From contig JAGXFR010000015.1 in the NCBI GenBank assembly GCA_024637155.1, forward strand, positions 62,001-126,000: a DNA stretch of 64,000 nt, given 5' to 3'. Of the stretch, positions 15,265 through 25,987 are shown piece by piece. Position numbers and translations under genes: made by a program. The DNA comes from Burkholderiaceae bacterium (GTDB lineage Bacteria; Pseudomonadota; Gammaproteobacteria; Burkholderiales; Burkholderiaceae_E). The stretch's first letter is position 1. Every line of letters begins with the position of its first letter. The notes under the pieces are model-generated. The model saw nothing but the letters and a program-made list of their open reading frames with translations. It searched no databases and was not told where the DNA came from.

Positions 15265-16263
15265 TCAGTAGCCGCGCCCGCGCTCAACGACGCCGGAAAC
15301 CGGCAGGCCGCGCTCGAGTCTGTCGATCTTATCAGCGACCTGTCGCGCCGACTCGGCCACCAGCGTGATCGCCGCGACGTGCGGCGTGATGCGCACCTTC
15401 GGATGCGTCCAGAAGGCGTGCCCGGCGGGCAGGGGTTCGCGACGGAACACGTCGAGCGTCGCACCCCCGAGCCGGCCGCTGTCCAGCGCGGCCAGGAGAT
15501 CCTCTTCGACGACCAGCCCGCCCCGCGCGACGTTCACCAAGTGCGCGCCGGCGGGCAGCAGTGCGAGCAGGCGCCGATCGACCATGTCGGTCGTCTGCGC
15601 CGTGAGGGGCACCATCAGGATCAGCACCTGGCAGCCCGACAGGAAGGCGGGCAACGCGTCCCCGCTGAAACCGCTCACGCCCGCGACTTCCCGGGGCGAG
15701 CGCGCGTAACCGCGCACCGGATAGCCGAAGCCCGCGAGGGAGCGGGCCACCGCGGTGCCGAGCACGCCCAGCCCCAGCACGCCCACCCCGAAGTTCTCGC
15801 GCGGAACCGGCTGGATCTCGTGCCAGGTGCCCGCGCGCTGCTGGGCCGCGTAGCGTGCCCGGTGATGGTAGAGCCGGATCACCTCGTAGCTGCAGTACTC
15901 GGCCATCTGCTGCGCCATCCCGGCATCCTCCAGGCGGATGAGCGGCAAATCGGCCGGATAGCTCGGTTCATCGAGCACATGGTCGACCCCCGCGCCGGTG
16001 CTGAAGAAGGCCTTGAGTCCGCGCACCGAGCGGAAGAACGCCCCCGCAGGGCGCCAGCCGATCGCATAGTCGGCGCTGAGCGGGTTGGCCGGGCCCGGCG
16101 CGCGCGCGTTCGTGGCCGAAGATGCGTGCGCCGCAGCCGGCGCTGCGTCCTCGCTGCCCGCGGGCATCCAGCCGAATGCCCGCGCGTCGGGCAGCCGCGC
16201 TTCAATTTCGGCGCACCAGCGGGCACGGGTCTCCGCGTTGGGGTGGGTGACGGCGACGCGCAC
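15265..16263 (-). CDS. GhrA-like glyoxylate/hydroxypyruvate reductase (D-2-hydroxyacid dehydrogenase)
   Basis: A 332-residue NAD(P)H-dependent 2-hydroxyacid dehydrogenase. The nucleotide-binding GVLGLGVLGTAVA is near residue 160, the LVNVARGGLVVEEDL segment carries the substrate arginine, and HPKVRITPHVAA contains the catalytic histidine. The fold and motif order fit GhrA. An alanine-rich stretch (about residues 38-65, EDAAPAAAHASS...) is not expected in the family and looks like a low-complexity insertion. The GTG start is 2 nt after the liuD stop. Its presence in a leucine operon is unexplained. Confidence 0.8.
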   Translation of the reverse strand: MRVAVTHPNAETRARWCAEIEARLPDARAFGWMPAGSEDAAPAAAHASSATNARAPGPANPLSADYAIGWRPAGAFFRSVRGLKAFFSTGAGVDHVLDEPSYPADLPLIRLEDAGMAQQMAEYCSYEVIRLYHHRARYAAQQRAGTWHEIQPVPRENFGVGVLGLGVLGTAVARSLAGFGYPVRGYARSPREVAGVSGFSGDALPAFLSGCQVLILMVPLTAQTTDMVDRRLLALLPAGAHLVNVARGGLVVEEDLLAALDSGRLGGATLDVFRREPLPAGHAFWTHPKVRITPHVAAITLVAESARQVADKIDRLERGLPVSGVVERGRGY

Positions 16264-16265
16264 GG

Positions 16266-18347
16266 TCAGGCTGCCCCCAGCTCAATGAGCCGCGCGCCCT
16301 CGTCAACCTGGTCGCCAACCCCGTAGAGAATCTTCACGACCTCGCCGTCGCGCGGCGCGGCGATTGTGTGTTCCATCTTCATCGCCTCCATGATCACCAG
16401 CGGCTGGCCCGCCGTCACGCTGTCTCCGGGGGCAACGAGCAGTGCGATCACCTTGCCGGGCATCGGCGCGGTGAGCCGCCCCGGGTCCGCCGCCTCTTCG
16501 CCGGCGTGCGCCAGCGGCGGCGCGTAGCCGATCACGCGCGGACCCTCGGGCAGGAACAGATCGATCTGCTCGCCGTCGATCACGCAGCCGACTTCGATCG
16601 CCTCGTCGCCGCACAGGCAGCGCAGCCGGCGCGTCACCGGGTCGAAGCGCACGTCGGCGATGCAGATCGCCTCGGCGCCCAGTCGCACCAGATGGCCGTT
16701 CGGGTGGTATTCGACCTCGACCGGATAGCTGCCGGCGGCGTCGTCGAAAGGCAGCAGGCGCGCCAGGATCGCGGCGCTGCGCCAGCCGCTGGGAGCGGAC
16801 CACGGGTCGCTCCAGGCGCGCGCCGCGCCGGCGCTGCCCGCCTCCCCGGCAGGTGCATCGCGCCCGGCGTTTGCCTCGTCCGCCAGCACGGCGGCGGCGG
16901 CGATGGCGAGCGCGCGCAGCGGCGGCGCGCTCGGCGCGGGCAGGAGGTCGGCGCGTTCGCGCTCGATGAGCCCCGTGTCGAGGCGACCGGCGGCGAACGA
17001 GGCATTGCGCATCAGGCGCGCGAGAAATTCGACGTTGGTGCCGGGACCGCCCACCTCGTAGCCCGCCAGCGCCTGCGTCATCCGGGCGATGGCCTGCCCC
17101 CGGTCGGCCCCCCAGACGATCAGCTTGGCGATCATCGGGTCGTAGTAGGGCGAGATCTCATCGTCCTCGCGCACGCCGCTGTCGATGCGCACCGTCGCGG
17201 GGAGAATGGCGCGGGTGCCGTCGGGCAGCGCCGGGCTGCCCTGTCCGCAAAAGGTCTCGGCCGCCGGGGTGCGCAGGTGCGCGAGATGCCCGATCGAGGG
17301 CAGGAAGTTCTTCAGCGGGGTCTCGGCGTAGATGCGCGCCTCGATCGCGTGGCCGTGGATCGCGAGCTGCTCCTGCGTGACCGGCAGCGGCTCACCGGCG
17401 GCCACCCGCAGCTGCCACTCGACGAGGTCATAGCCCGTGATCATCTCGGTGACCGGATGTTCCACCTGCAGGCGCGTGTTCATTTCCATGAAATGGAAGT
17501 CACCCGCCTGGTCGGCGATGAACTCGACCGTTCCCGCGCCCACATAGCCTACGGCGCGGGCCGCGGCCACCGCCGCTTCGCCCATCGCGCGCCGCCGATC
17601 GGGCGGCATCCCGGGTGCGGGCGCCTCCTCGATCACCTTCTGGTGGCGGCGCTGCACCGAGCAGTCGCGCTCGAACAGGTAGACGCAGCCGCCATGCGTG
17701 TCGGCGAACACCTGGATCTCGATGTGGCGCGGCTCAAGCACATAGCGCTCGATCAGCACCCGGTCGTCGCCGAAGGAGTTCTTCGACTCGCGTCGGCACG
17801 AAAGCAGGGCCGCGTCAAAGTCGGCGCCGCGCTCGACGATGCGCATTCCCTTGCCGCCGCCTCCCGCGCTCGCCTTGATCAGCACGGGGTAGCCGATCGC
17901 GTCGGCCTGGCCCCTGAGGTAGACGGCATCCTGCTCGGCGCCGTGGTAGCCGGGAACGAGCGGGACGCCCGCTTTCCCCATCAGATCCTTGGCGGCCGAC
18001 TTGCTGCCCATCGCGGCGATCGCGCTCGCCGGGGGGCCGATGAACACGAGACCGGCGGCGGCGATCGCGTTGGCGAAGTCCTCGTTCTCGGAGAGAAAGC
18101 CGTAGCCGGGGTGGATGGCCTGCGCGCCGCAATGCCGCGCGATCGCGAGAATCCGGTCGGCGCGCAGGTAGGACTCGCTGGCCGGTGCCGGGCCCAGCCG
18201 GAAGGCCTCGTCGCAGGCGGCGACGTGCTTCGCACCGGCGTCGGCGTCGGAGTACACGGCGACGGTCGCGATGCCCAGCCGGCGCGCGGTGGCGGCAACC
18301 CGGCAGGCAATCTCGCCGCGGTTGGCAATCAGGATTTTCGTGAACAT
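16266..18347 (-). CDS. liuD: Methylcrotonyl-CoA carboxylase biotin-containing alpha subunit
   Basis: A 693-residue biotin carboxylase subunit. It starts with KILIANRGEIACRVAATARRLGI, has the ATP-grasp loop KASAGGGGKGMR and the FMEMNTRLQVEHPVTEMITG active-site region, and ends with a biotinyl domain in which EAMKMEHT places the biotinylated lysine at residue 657. The neighbours liuB, liuC and liuE identify it as the 3-methylcrotonyl-CoA enzyme rather than a propionyl- or acetyl-CoA carboxylase. It lies 4 nt after the EamA transporter gene. Confidence 0.88.
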   Translation of the reverse strand: MFTKILIANRGEIACRVAATARRLGIATVAVYSDADAGAKHVAACDEAFRLGPAPASESYLRADRILAIARHCGAQAIHPGYGFLSENEDFANAIAAAGLVFIGPPASAIAAMGSKSAAKDLMGKAGVPLVPGYHGAEQDAVYLRGQADAIGYPVLIKASAGGGGKGMRIVERGADFDAALLSCRRESKNSFGDDRVLIERYVLEPRHIEIQVFADTHGGCVYLFERDCSVQRRHQKVIEEAPAPGMPPDRRRAMGEAAVAAARAVGYVGAGTVEFIADQAGDFHFMEMNTRLQVEHPVTEMITGYDLVEWQLRVAAGEPLPVTQEQLAIHGHAIEARIYAETPLKNFLPSIGHLAHLRTPAAETFCGQGSPALPDGTRAILPATVRIDSGVREDDEISPYYDPMIAKLIVWGADRGQAIARMTQALAGYEVGGPGTNVEFLARLMRNASFAAGRLDTGLIERERADLLPAPSAPPLRALAIAAAAVLADEANAGRDAPAGEAGSAGAARAWSDPWSAPSGWRSAAILARLLPFDDAAGSYPVEVEYHPNGHLVRLGAEAICIADVRFDPVTRRLRCLCGDEAIEVGCVIDGEQIDLFLPEGPRVIGYAPPLAHAGEEAADPGRLTAPMPGKVIALLVAPGDSVTAGQPLVIMEAMKMEHTIAAPRDGEVVKILYGVGDQVDEGARLIELGAA

Positions 18348-18351
18348 GGCG

Positions 18352-19281
18352 TCAGCCTCGTTGCGGAATCAGGACGGGATTGCGGGTGGCCAGGTAGATG
18401 CCCGGCAGGATCAGCAGTGCGCCGGCGCCGTGGAACCACTGCGGCACCTCGCCGAGGATCGCCCAGGCGACCCCCGCGGCATAGATCGGGGACAGGTACA
18501 TCACCAGCGCGGTGCGCGCGACCCCGAGTTCGCGCTGCATGAAGGAGTAGGACTGGTAGGAGAGAAATCCCGGCAGCAGCGCCGCCACGAAGGCGAGCGT
18601 GAACATCGCCACGGTCGGCTCGGGGAGGCCCGTGAGTGCCACCTCGGCGATCGTGAACGGGATCAGCACCACCACGCCGCCGAGCGCGATCGCGGTGAGG
18701 CGCGCGAAGGAGTCGAGCACCGAGGGGCGCCCGCGCAGCAGCAGCGAGTACGCCGTCCAGGCGAGCACCGAGGCCACGATCCACAGGTCGCCGGTGCCCA
18801 GCCGGAAGGCGAGCAGGTCGGCGAGTGAACCCTTGACGACGATCAGCAGCGTGCCGGTGAGCGCCAGCGCGACCCCGGCGACCTGGGCAGGGCCCAGCCG
18901 CTCGCGCAGCCACGCCGCCGAGCCGACGGCGATGAGCACCGGCGCGACCGCGTACAGGAGGCCGATGTTGGTCGCGGTGGTGTTGGCGGCGCCGATGTAG
19001 ACGAAGGCGCCGCAGATCCACATGCCCAGCGCGCCCAGCAACAGCAGGTCCTTCCACTCGCGCCGCCACGCCGGCCAGTTGCGCGCCAGCGCGGGCCACG
19101 CGAGCGGCAGCATCATCGCGCAGGCCAGCGTCCAGCGCATCAGCGCCAGCAGATGCGGCTCGACCACGCCCACCGCCATGCGCGCCACGATGTAGTTCGC
19201 GGACCACATCAGCGGCGTGATGTAGAGCAGCGCGTGCGCGAAAGTGGCACGGCGCGGGTCGCCGGGGGCGAAGAACTTCAT
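18352..19281 (-). CDS. EamA/DMT-family transporter
   Basis: A 309-residue inner-membrane protein with about ten hydrophobic segments arranged as two EamA repeats. The LLYITPLMWSANYIVARMAVGVVEPHLLALMRW start is typical of the drug/metabolite transporter superfamily. The substrate is not predictable. It sits inside the liu operon between liuC and liuD, 40 bp and 4 bp from its neighbours, so it is co-transcribed; export of a branched-chain metabolite or amino acid would fit but is inference. Confidence 0.8.
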   Translation of the reverse strand: MKFFAPGDPRRATFAHALLYITPLMWSANYIVARMAVGVVEPHLLALMRWTLACAMMLPLAWPALARNWPAWRREWKDLLLLGALGMWICGAFVYIGAANTTATNIGLLYAVAPVLIAVGSAAWLRERLGPAQVAGVALALTGTLLIVVKGSLADLLAFRLGTGDLWIVASVLAWTAYSLLLRGRPSVLDSFARLTAIALGGVVVLIPFTIAEVALTGLPEPTVAMFTLAFVAALLPGFLSYQSYSFMQRELGVARTALVMYLSPIYAAGVAWAILGEVPQWFHGAGALLILPGIYLATRNPVLIPQRG

Positions 19282-19320
19282 GCCTGTGCCTGCGCGATCA
19301 TGGATGCGCTCCGCAGATCA

Positions 19321-20115
19321 CTAGGACCACGCCGGCGCCCACGCGGGCCGGCGCTTTTCGAAGAACGAGGCCATTCCTTCCTGCCCTTCGTCGGAGGCGC
19401 GTGCCGCCGCGATCCGCGCCGCGGTGTCCGCGACGAGCGCATCGTCCACCGGGCGGCCGAGCACCGCGCGGATCAGCTGCTTGGTCGCGCCCAGCGCGAG
19501 CGGACCGCCGGCCGCGAGCGCGGCGATCATCTGCGCGAGCGCCGCGTCGAGGGCGTCTTCGTCCACGAGTTCGTGGACCAGCCCGATGCGGTGCGCCTCG
19601 GCGCCGTCGAACACTTCGGCGCTCAGCATGTAGCGCCGCGCCTGGCGCTCGCCGATGGCGCGCAGCACGTAGGGGCTGATCATCGCCGGCACGAGACCCA
19701 GCCGTACCTCGGAGAGGCAGAACTTTGCCGCGGCGCTGGCGAGCACGATGTCGCACGCGGCCACCAGCCCCAGGCCGCCCGCGAAGGCGGGTCCGTGCAC
19801 GCGCGCCACCGTCGGCTTGGGGCTCTCGTAGAGCGCGCGCAGCACGCCGGCCAGACGCGCCGAATCGGCTTGCGCCTGCGCGGGCGTGAACGTGCGGGCG
19901 CTGCGCATCCAGTTCAGGTCCGCGCCGGCGCAGAACGCCTTGCCGTGTCCGCCGAGCACGATCACACGCGCCGCCGGATCGGCGGCCAGCGCCGCAACAG
20001 CGTCGGCGAGCTCGCCGATCATCACGTCGTTCATTGCGTTGCGCAGTTCCGGGCGGTTGAGCCAGAGGAAGCCGGCGCCGTCGCGCACCTCGGTCTGCAA
20101 GGTCTCGTAAGCCAT
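19321..20115 (-). CDS. liuC: Methylglutaconyl-CoA hydratase (enoyl-CoA hydratase family)
   Basis: A 264-residue crotonase-fold enzyme. GKAFCAGADLNWM near residue 62 and HGPAFAGGLGLVAACDIVLA near residue 105 supply the oxyanion hole, and the conserved LSEVRLGLVPAMISPYVL holds the catalytic region. The AGADLNWM variant is typical of methylglutaconyl-CoA hydratases. GAGGAGA lies 6 nt upstream of the ATG at 20115; earlier in-frame starts run into liuB. It hydrates 3-methylglutaconyl-CoA to HMG-CoA. Confidence 0.85.
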   Translation of the reverse strand: MAYETLQTEVRDGAGFLWLNRPELRNAMNDVMIGELADAVAALAADPAARVIVLGGHGKAFCAGADLNWMRSARTFTPAQAQADSARLAGVLRALYESPKPTVARVHGPAFAGGLGLVAACDIVLASAAAKFCLSEVRLGLVPAMISPYVLRAIGERQARRYMLSAEVFDGAEAHRIGLVHELVDEDALDAALAQMIAALAAGGPLALGATKQLIRAVLGRPVDDALVADTAARIAAARASDEGQEGMASFFEKRRPAWAPAWS

Positions 20116-20126
20116 TTCCGTTCTCC

Positions 20127-21734
<1,608 letters not shown>

Positions 21735-21756
21735 GCCAATCTCCTTCAAACTGCGT

Positions 21757-22350
21757 TCATTGGGCGCCAACGCACTGCATCACCAGCTGCGTGTGGATCT
21801 CGATCAGTTCGCGCTTGCCCAGCCTTCCGGTCTCGCGATACCAGGACCCGACTCCGGTGAGCATCGCGAGCACGGCGAAGGTGGCCACGCGCGCATCGGG
21901 CACGCGGAAGCAATCCGCCTCGACCCCGGCGCGCAGGATTCCGGTGAGGATGTCCTCGTAGCGCCGGCGCAGCGCGACAACCCGCCGGTAGTCGGCCGGC
22001 GCCAGGCTGCGCAGTTCCATGTTGGCGACGAAGGCCTCGCGGCGGCGCAGCGTGTGCGAACGGATGTGGAAGTCGACGAAGGCGCGCAACCGGGCGCGCG
22101 GATCCGCGTCGCGCGGCTGCTCGGTCTCCCAGCGCGACACCAGGAACTCGAGGTGTTCGACGAGCAGGTCGAGCAGCAGCCGCCCCTTGCTGGGGAAGTA
22201 GCGGTAGATTGACCCCGGCTGCACCCCCACCTTCTCGGCGAGCTGGCGCATCGTCATCGCCTCGAAACCGCGCGCGGCGATCAGCTCGACGGCCGCGTGG
22301 CGGATCGCCTCTTCGGTGCGGATTCCATCGGAGCCGGTGGTGCGTGCCAT
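21757..22350 (-). CDS. TetR-family transcriptional regulator of the liu operon
   Basis: A 197-residue repressor-type protein. The N-terminal helix-turn-helix spans about residues 12-55 ([24 protein letters not shown], then [19 protein letters not shown]). The C-terminal ligand domain is helical. The ATG at 22350 is preferred over an upstream TTG at 22377. It is the first gene of the operon containing liuB, liuC, liuD and liuE, so a branched acyl-CoA is a likely effector; TetR-type LiuQ regulators of this pathway are reported in betaproteobacteria, but identity with LiuQ is inferred from context only. Confidence 0.8.
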   Translation of the reverse strand: MARTTGSDGIRTEEAIRHAAVELIAARGFEAMTMRQLAEKVGVQPGSIYRYFPSKGRLLLDLLVEHLEFLVSRWETEQPRDADPRARLRAFVDFHIRSHTLRRREAFVANMELRSLAPADYRRVVALRRRYEDILTGILRAGVEADCFRVPDARVATFAVLAMLTGVGSWYRETGRLGKRELIEIHTQLVMQCVGAQ

Positions 22351-22376
22351 GGGTGCGCTCGGGAAGTTGCGGCGCA

Positions 22377-22411
22377 AGTATAACGCAAGAATTGAACAGT
22401 TGACCGTTTAA
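22377..22411 (-). promoter_or_regulatory. Promoter and palindromic operator of the TetR-liuB operon
   Basis: On the minus strand a -10 element TATACT lies at 22377-22382. Just upstream, overlapping the -35 region, is an imperfect palindrome at 22392-22411: on the plus strand the outer half-sites read TTGAAC and GTTTAA with a partly symmetric 8-bp centre. This is the size and position expected for a TetR-family operator controlling its own operon. Confidence 0.5.
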
Positions 22412-22495
22412 TTCCGACGCGCCGCCGGCGCCCCGTGCGGAGCACGTCGGGCCGGGTTTTCCGAATGCGTGACTGCGACGCGGTTTCCCCTAGCG

Positions 22496-22524
22496 TTGAC
22501 ATGGCAGCGGCGCCCATTTGGAAT
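22496..22524 (+). promoter_or_regulatory. Sigma70-type promoter for the flavoprotein gene
   Basis: A perfect -35 hexamer TTGACA (22496-22501) is followed after 17 bp by TGGAAT (22519-22524, four of six bases matching the -10 consensus). The predicted transcript would start near 22531, with the ribosome-binding site GGAGGAGGGG at 22541-22550. Confidence 0.5.
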
Positions 22525-22552
22525 GAGCAGTACCTGCATTGGAGGAGGGGCG

Positions 22553-23956
22553 ATGGCCGAGCGCACACTGGAAGCGGATTATGTGATCGTGGGGGCCGGT
22601 GCGGTTGGCATGGCCTTCGCCGACACGTTGTTGACCGACAGCACCGCCAGCATGATTCTCGTGGATCGCCGGCACAAGCCCGGTGGCCACTGGAACGACG
22701 CGTACCCCTTCGTTCGCCTGCACGGACCGTCGGCCAATTACGGCGTGAACTCCCGCAAACTCGGCTCCGATGCCATCGACCCCTCGGGGCTCAACCAGGG
22801 ACTCCATGAACTCGCGACCGGCGCCGAGATCTGCGCCTACTTCGATCGCGTGATGCACCAGCGCTTTGTCCCCAGCGGTCGCGTCACCTATCTGCCGTTG
22901 CGTGACTTCGGCGAGGACGGCTTCGTCACCTCCCGCCTCACGGGCGAGCGCGCGCAGGTGCGTGCCCGCCGGAAGTTGGTCGACGCGACCTTCAGCGATA
23001 CGCGCATTCCCGCCACCCATCCGCCCGGCTACGCCGTGGCAGACGGAGTTCGCTGTGTTGCGCCCAACGCGTTGGCGCATTTGAGCGAACCCTTTGCGGG
23101 TTTCGTGATCATCGGTGCGGGCAAGACAGCGATGGACACCGCGGTGTGGTTGCTCGAGCAGGGCGTGGACCCCGATGCGATCACGTGGATTCGGCCGCGC
23201 GATGCGTGGCTGCTCAATCGCCGCAACGTGCAGCCCCGGTTTGAGTTCTTCGCGGACACGATCGGCGCGTTCGCTGCTGAGATGGAGGCGGCGCGAGATG
23301 CGACGTCCATCGACGATCTGTTCGCGCGCCTCGAGGCTGCCCAGCTGCTGCGACGCATCGACCCCGCTGTGGCACCCACGATGTATCGCTGCGCGATCGT
23401 GAGCGACGCCGAGCTGGAGCAGATGCGGCGGATCACCCGCGTGGTGCGCCTCGGACGCGTGAGCGCCGTCGAAGCCGATCGAATCGTTCTCGAGCAGGGC
23501 GTGATTCCCACGTCACCGCAGCACCTCCACATCGACTGCAGCGCCGACGGCATCCCGAAGAAGCCGGCGGTGCCGATCTTTCAGGGGGCGCGCATCGTGC
23601 CGCAGATCGTGCGCCGCTGCTCGCCGACTTTCAGTGCCGCCCTCGTCGCCCACCTCGAGGCGACGCTCTCCGGCGATGCGGAAAAGAACGCGTTCTGCGT
23701 GCCGGTACCGGTCGCCGACGAGCCGCTCGACTGGCTGCGCATGCAGCTCGCGGATGCGCGCAACAACCGTCTCTGGTCGCAATTCGCGGACCTGCGCAGG
23801 TGGCTGTTTCGCGCCCGGCTGGATGCGTTTTCCGGGATGATCTCCCGGGCCAACGCCGAGCCCACCGCCGCCCGCGCCGAAATCCTCGAGCGCTACGGCC
23901 TGGCGATCAAGCCGGGGCTGGCGCGGCTCTCCGAGTTGCTGTCGCAGGCCGGCTGA
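22553..23956 (+). CDS. FAD/NAD(P)-binding oxidoreductase
   Basis: A 467-residue flavoprotein with two dinucleotide-binding motifs: VIVGAGAVGMAFAD at the N-terminus for FAD and VIIGAGKTAMDTAVWLLE near residue 185 for NAD(P). DRRHKPGGHWNDAYPFVRLHGPSANYG resembles the GGxW region of flavin monooxygenases. Substrate unknown. The ATG at 22553 has an excellent ribosome-binding site 3 nt upstream. It is divergent from the liu operon and shares its intergenic region with the TetR operator, so joint control is possible. Confidence 0.75.
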   Translation: MAERTLEADYVIVGAGAVGMAFADTLLTDSTASMILVDRRHKPGGHWNDAYPFVRLHGPSANYGVNSRKLGSDAIDPSGLNQGLHELATGAEICAYFDRVMHQRFVPSGRVTYLPLRDFGEDGFVTSRLTGERAQVRARRKLVDATFSDTRIPATHPPGYAVADGVRCVAPNALAHLSEPFAGFVIIGAGKTAMDTAVWLLEQGVDPDAITWIRPRDAWLLNRRNVQPRFEFFADTIGAFAAEMEAARDATSIDDLFARLEAAQLLRRIDPAVAPTMYRCAIVSDAELEQMRRITRVVRLGRVSAVEADRIVLEQGVIPTSPQHLHIDCSADGIPKKPAVPIFQGARIVPQIVRRCSPTFSAALVAHLEATLSGDAEKNAFCVPVPVADEPLDWLRMQLADARNNRLWSQFADLRRWLFRARLDAFSGMISRANAEPTAARAEILERYGLAIKPGLARLSELLSQAG

Positions 23957-23981
23957 AGCACCGCAGTGCGCCGGCCGCGCT

Positions 23982-24923
23982 TCAGCCGGTGCCGGCCACC
24001 AGCGCGGCGAAACCCGTGAAGCTGAAAAAGGCGATCACCGTCGACACCAGGATCACCGCGGCGATCCGATCATGGTTCGCCCCGTGGCGCTCTGCAAACA
24101 GGAACACTGTCCCCGCCGCGGGGAGCGCCGCCATCAGGATCAGCACGCGCGCGGATTCCCGATCGACCCCGAAAAGGTGGATCGCGATCGCGGCGCACAG
24201 AATCGGGTGCACCAGGAGCTTGGTGACGACGATGATCAGCGTTTCGGCACGGATGCGCGCCTTGTGCGGCCGATAGAGCGTGACGCCGATCGCGAAGAGC
24301 GCCACCGGCCCGGCGGCTGTGCCCAACAGGCGCAGGAATTCGTCGATCGCCACCGGCAGGCGCAGTTCCAGTCCTGACGCCGCCATGCCGGCGCCGATCG
24401 CCCAGATCAGCGGATTGCGCGCGACGCCGGCGAGCGCGCCGGTCGTCGCGGCGAAGGTCGAGCGATTGCCCCCGCTGGCGCGCGCGGCGAGCGCCAGCGA
24501 CACGGACACGACCACGGTTAGGTCAGCGATGCCCGCGGCCATCAGCGTCGCGATTGCCCGCTCGCCCAGCAGCGCCGGCAACAGCGCGATGCCCATGTAG
24601 CCCCAGTTGGCCCAGCTCGCCGCGAGCGATCCGAAGGCGACGTCCGGCCACTTGTCGCGGTTGCCCCAGCGCAGTCCGAACGCGGTGAGCGCCAGCACGA
24701 CGACCCCGGTGAGCGCATAGGCGCCGAACACCGGCAGGTTTGCGATCGCCGAGAGCGGTGCCCCCGAGGCAAAGCGGAACATCATCGCCGGCAGCGCGAA
24801 GTAGAGCACGAAGGTGTTCAGCGCCCCGACCGCGCTGCCCGGCACGCGCCGCGCCCGCGCCGCGAGGTAGCCGCAGGCGACGAGTGCGAAAAAGGGGATG
24901 GTGACGTTGAGAATCGGGAGCAT
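23982..24923 (-). CDS. AEC-family (auxin efflux carrier-like) permease
   Basis: A 313-residue membrane protein with about ten hydrophobic segments. The N-terminal FFALVACGYLAARARRVP and the LNTFVLYFALPAMMFRFAS region are typical of AEC transporters of the malonate/malate permease type. The ATG at 24923 is preferred to a GTG five codons upstream. It converges with the flavoprotein gene and lies 60 bp upstream of the end of the cysteine synthase operon on the same strand; substrate unknown. Confidence 0.78.
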   Translation of the reverse strand: MLPILNVTIPFFALVACGYLAARARRVPGSAVGALNTFVLYFALPAMMFRFASGAPLSAIANLPVFGAYALTGVVVLALTAFGLRWGNRDKWPDVAFGSLAASWANWGYMGIALLPALLGERAIATLMAAGIADLTVVVSVSLALAARASGGNRSTFAATTGALAGVARNPLIWAIGAGMAASGLELRLPVAIDEFLRLLGTAAGPVALFAIGVTLYRPHKARIRAETLIIVVTKLLVHPILCAAIAIHLFGVDRESARVLILMAALPAAGTVFLFAERHGANHDRIAAVILVSTVIAFFSFTGFAALVAGTG

Positions 24924-24983
24924 GCGCGATTCTGGCACAGCCCCGCCGGTGGTTCCCGGCTTGCCGCTATGGGGTTCGCGTTT

Positions 24984-25985
24984 CTACCCCAGCCACCCCG
25001 GCACGGGCAGCCCCTTGCTCTTCAGGAATTCCGGGTTGAAGAGCTTCGACTGGTAGCGCCCGCCGCCGTCGCACAGCACGGTGACGATGGTGTGTCCCGG
25101 GCCCAGCTCGCGCGCCATGCGGATCGCGCCGGCGACGTTGATGCCGCTCGAACTGCCCAGGCACAGCCCTTCCTCGCGCAGCAGCGCGAAGACGATCGGC
25201 AGCGCCTCCTCGTCGGGAATCCGGTAGGCGTCGTCCACGGGTGCGCCGTCGATGTTGCCGGTGACGCGCCCCAGGCCGATGCCCTCGGTGATCGAACTGC
25301 CCTCGCTCTCGAGCCTGCCTTCCTTGAACCAGGTGTACATCGCGGCCCCGACGGGGTCGGCGGCGGCGATGCGAATTTTCGGATTGCGCTCCTTGAGGTA
25401 CATCGCCACGCCGGCCAGCGTGCCGCCGGTGCCGATCGCGCAGACAAAGCCGTCGACCCTGCCCTCGGTCTGGCGCCAGATCTCCGGGCCGGTGCTGCGG
25501 ATGTGCGCGTTGCGGTTGGCGAGGTTGTCCCACTGGTTGGCGTAGAGCACGCCGTTGGGCTCGGTCGCCGCCATTTCCTCGGCGAGCCGTGCGGCAACGT
25601 GGACGTAATTCGCCGGATTCCTGTAGGGCACCGCGGGCACCTCGCGCAGATCGGCGCCGCACAGCCGCAGCACGTCCTTCTTCTCCTGGCTCTGCGTTTC
25701 GGGAATCACGATCACCGTGCGATAGCCGCGCGCGTTGCCCATCAGCGCGAGTCCGATGCCGGTGTTGCCCGCCGTGCCCTCGACGATCACGCCGCCGCGG
25801 CGCAGCGCGCCGCGCTCCTCGGCGTCGAGCACCATGTAGAGCGCCGCGCGGTCCTTCACCGAACCGCCGGGGTTGAGGAACTCGGCCTTGCCGAGAATTT
25901 CGCATCCCGTTGCCTCGGAGGCCTGGCGCAGCCGGATCAGCGGCGTATTGCCCACCGTGCCGACGAAGCCGTCGCGGATGTCCAT
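24984..25985 (-). CDS. PLP-dependent cysteine synthase
   Basis: A 333-residue enzyme of the O-acetylserine (or O-phosphoserine) sulfhydrylase family. The pyridoxal phosphate lysine is K44 in GGSVKDR; GTAGNTGIG binds the substrate carboxylate, and GTGGTLAGVAMYLKE holds the cofactor phosphate. NQWDNLANRNAH is typical of the CysK/CBS-like subgroup that has longer C-termini. Its ATG follows the acyl-CoA dehydrogenase stop by 2 nt, so it is the last gene of the long liu-related operon, an unusual place for cysteine synthesis. Confidence 0.85.
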   Translation of the reverse strand: MDIRDGFVGTVGNTPLIRLRQASEATGCEILGKAEFLNPGGSVKDRAALYMVLDAEERGALRRGGVIVEGTAGNTGIGLALMGNARGYRTVIVIPETQSQEKKDVLRLCGADLREVPAVPYRNPANYVHVAARLAEEMAATEPNGVLYANQWDNLANRNAHIRSTGPEIWRQTEGRVDGFVCAIGTGGTLAGVAMYLKERNPKIRIAAADPVGAAMYTWFKEGRLESEGSSITEGIGLGRVTGNIDGAPVDDAYRIPDEEALPIVFALLREEGLCLGSSSGINVAGAIRMARELGPGHTIVTVLCDGGGRYQSKLFNPEFLKSKGLPVPGWLG

Positions 25986-25987
25986 GC

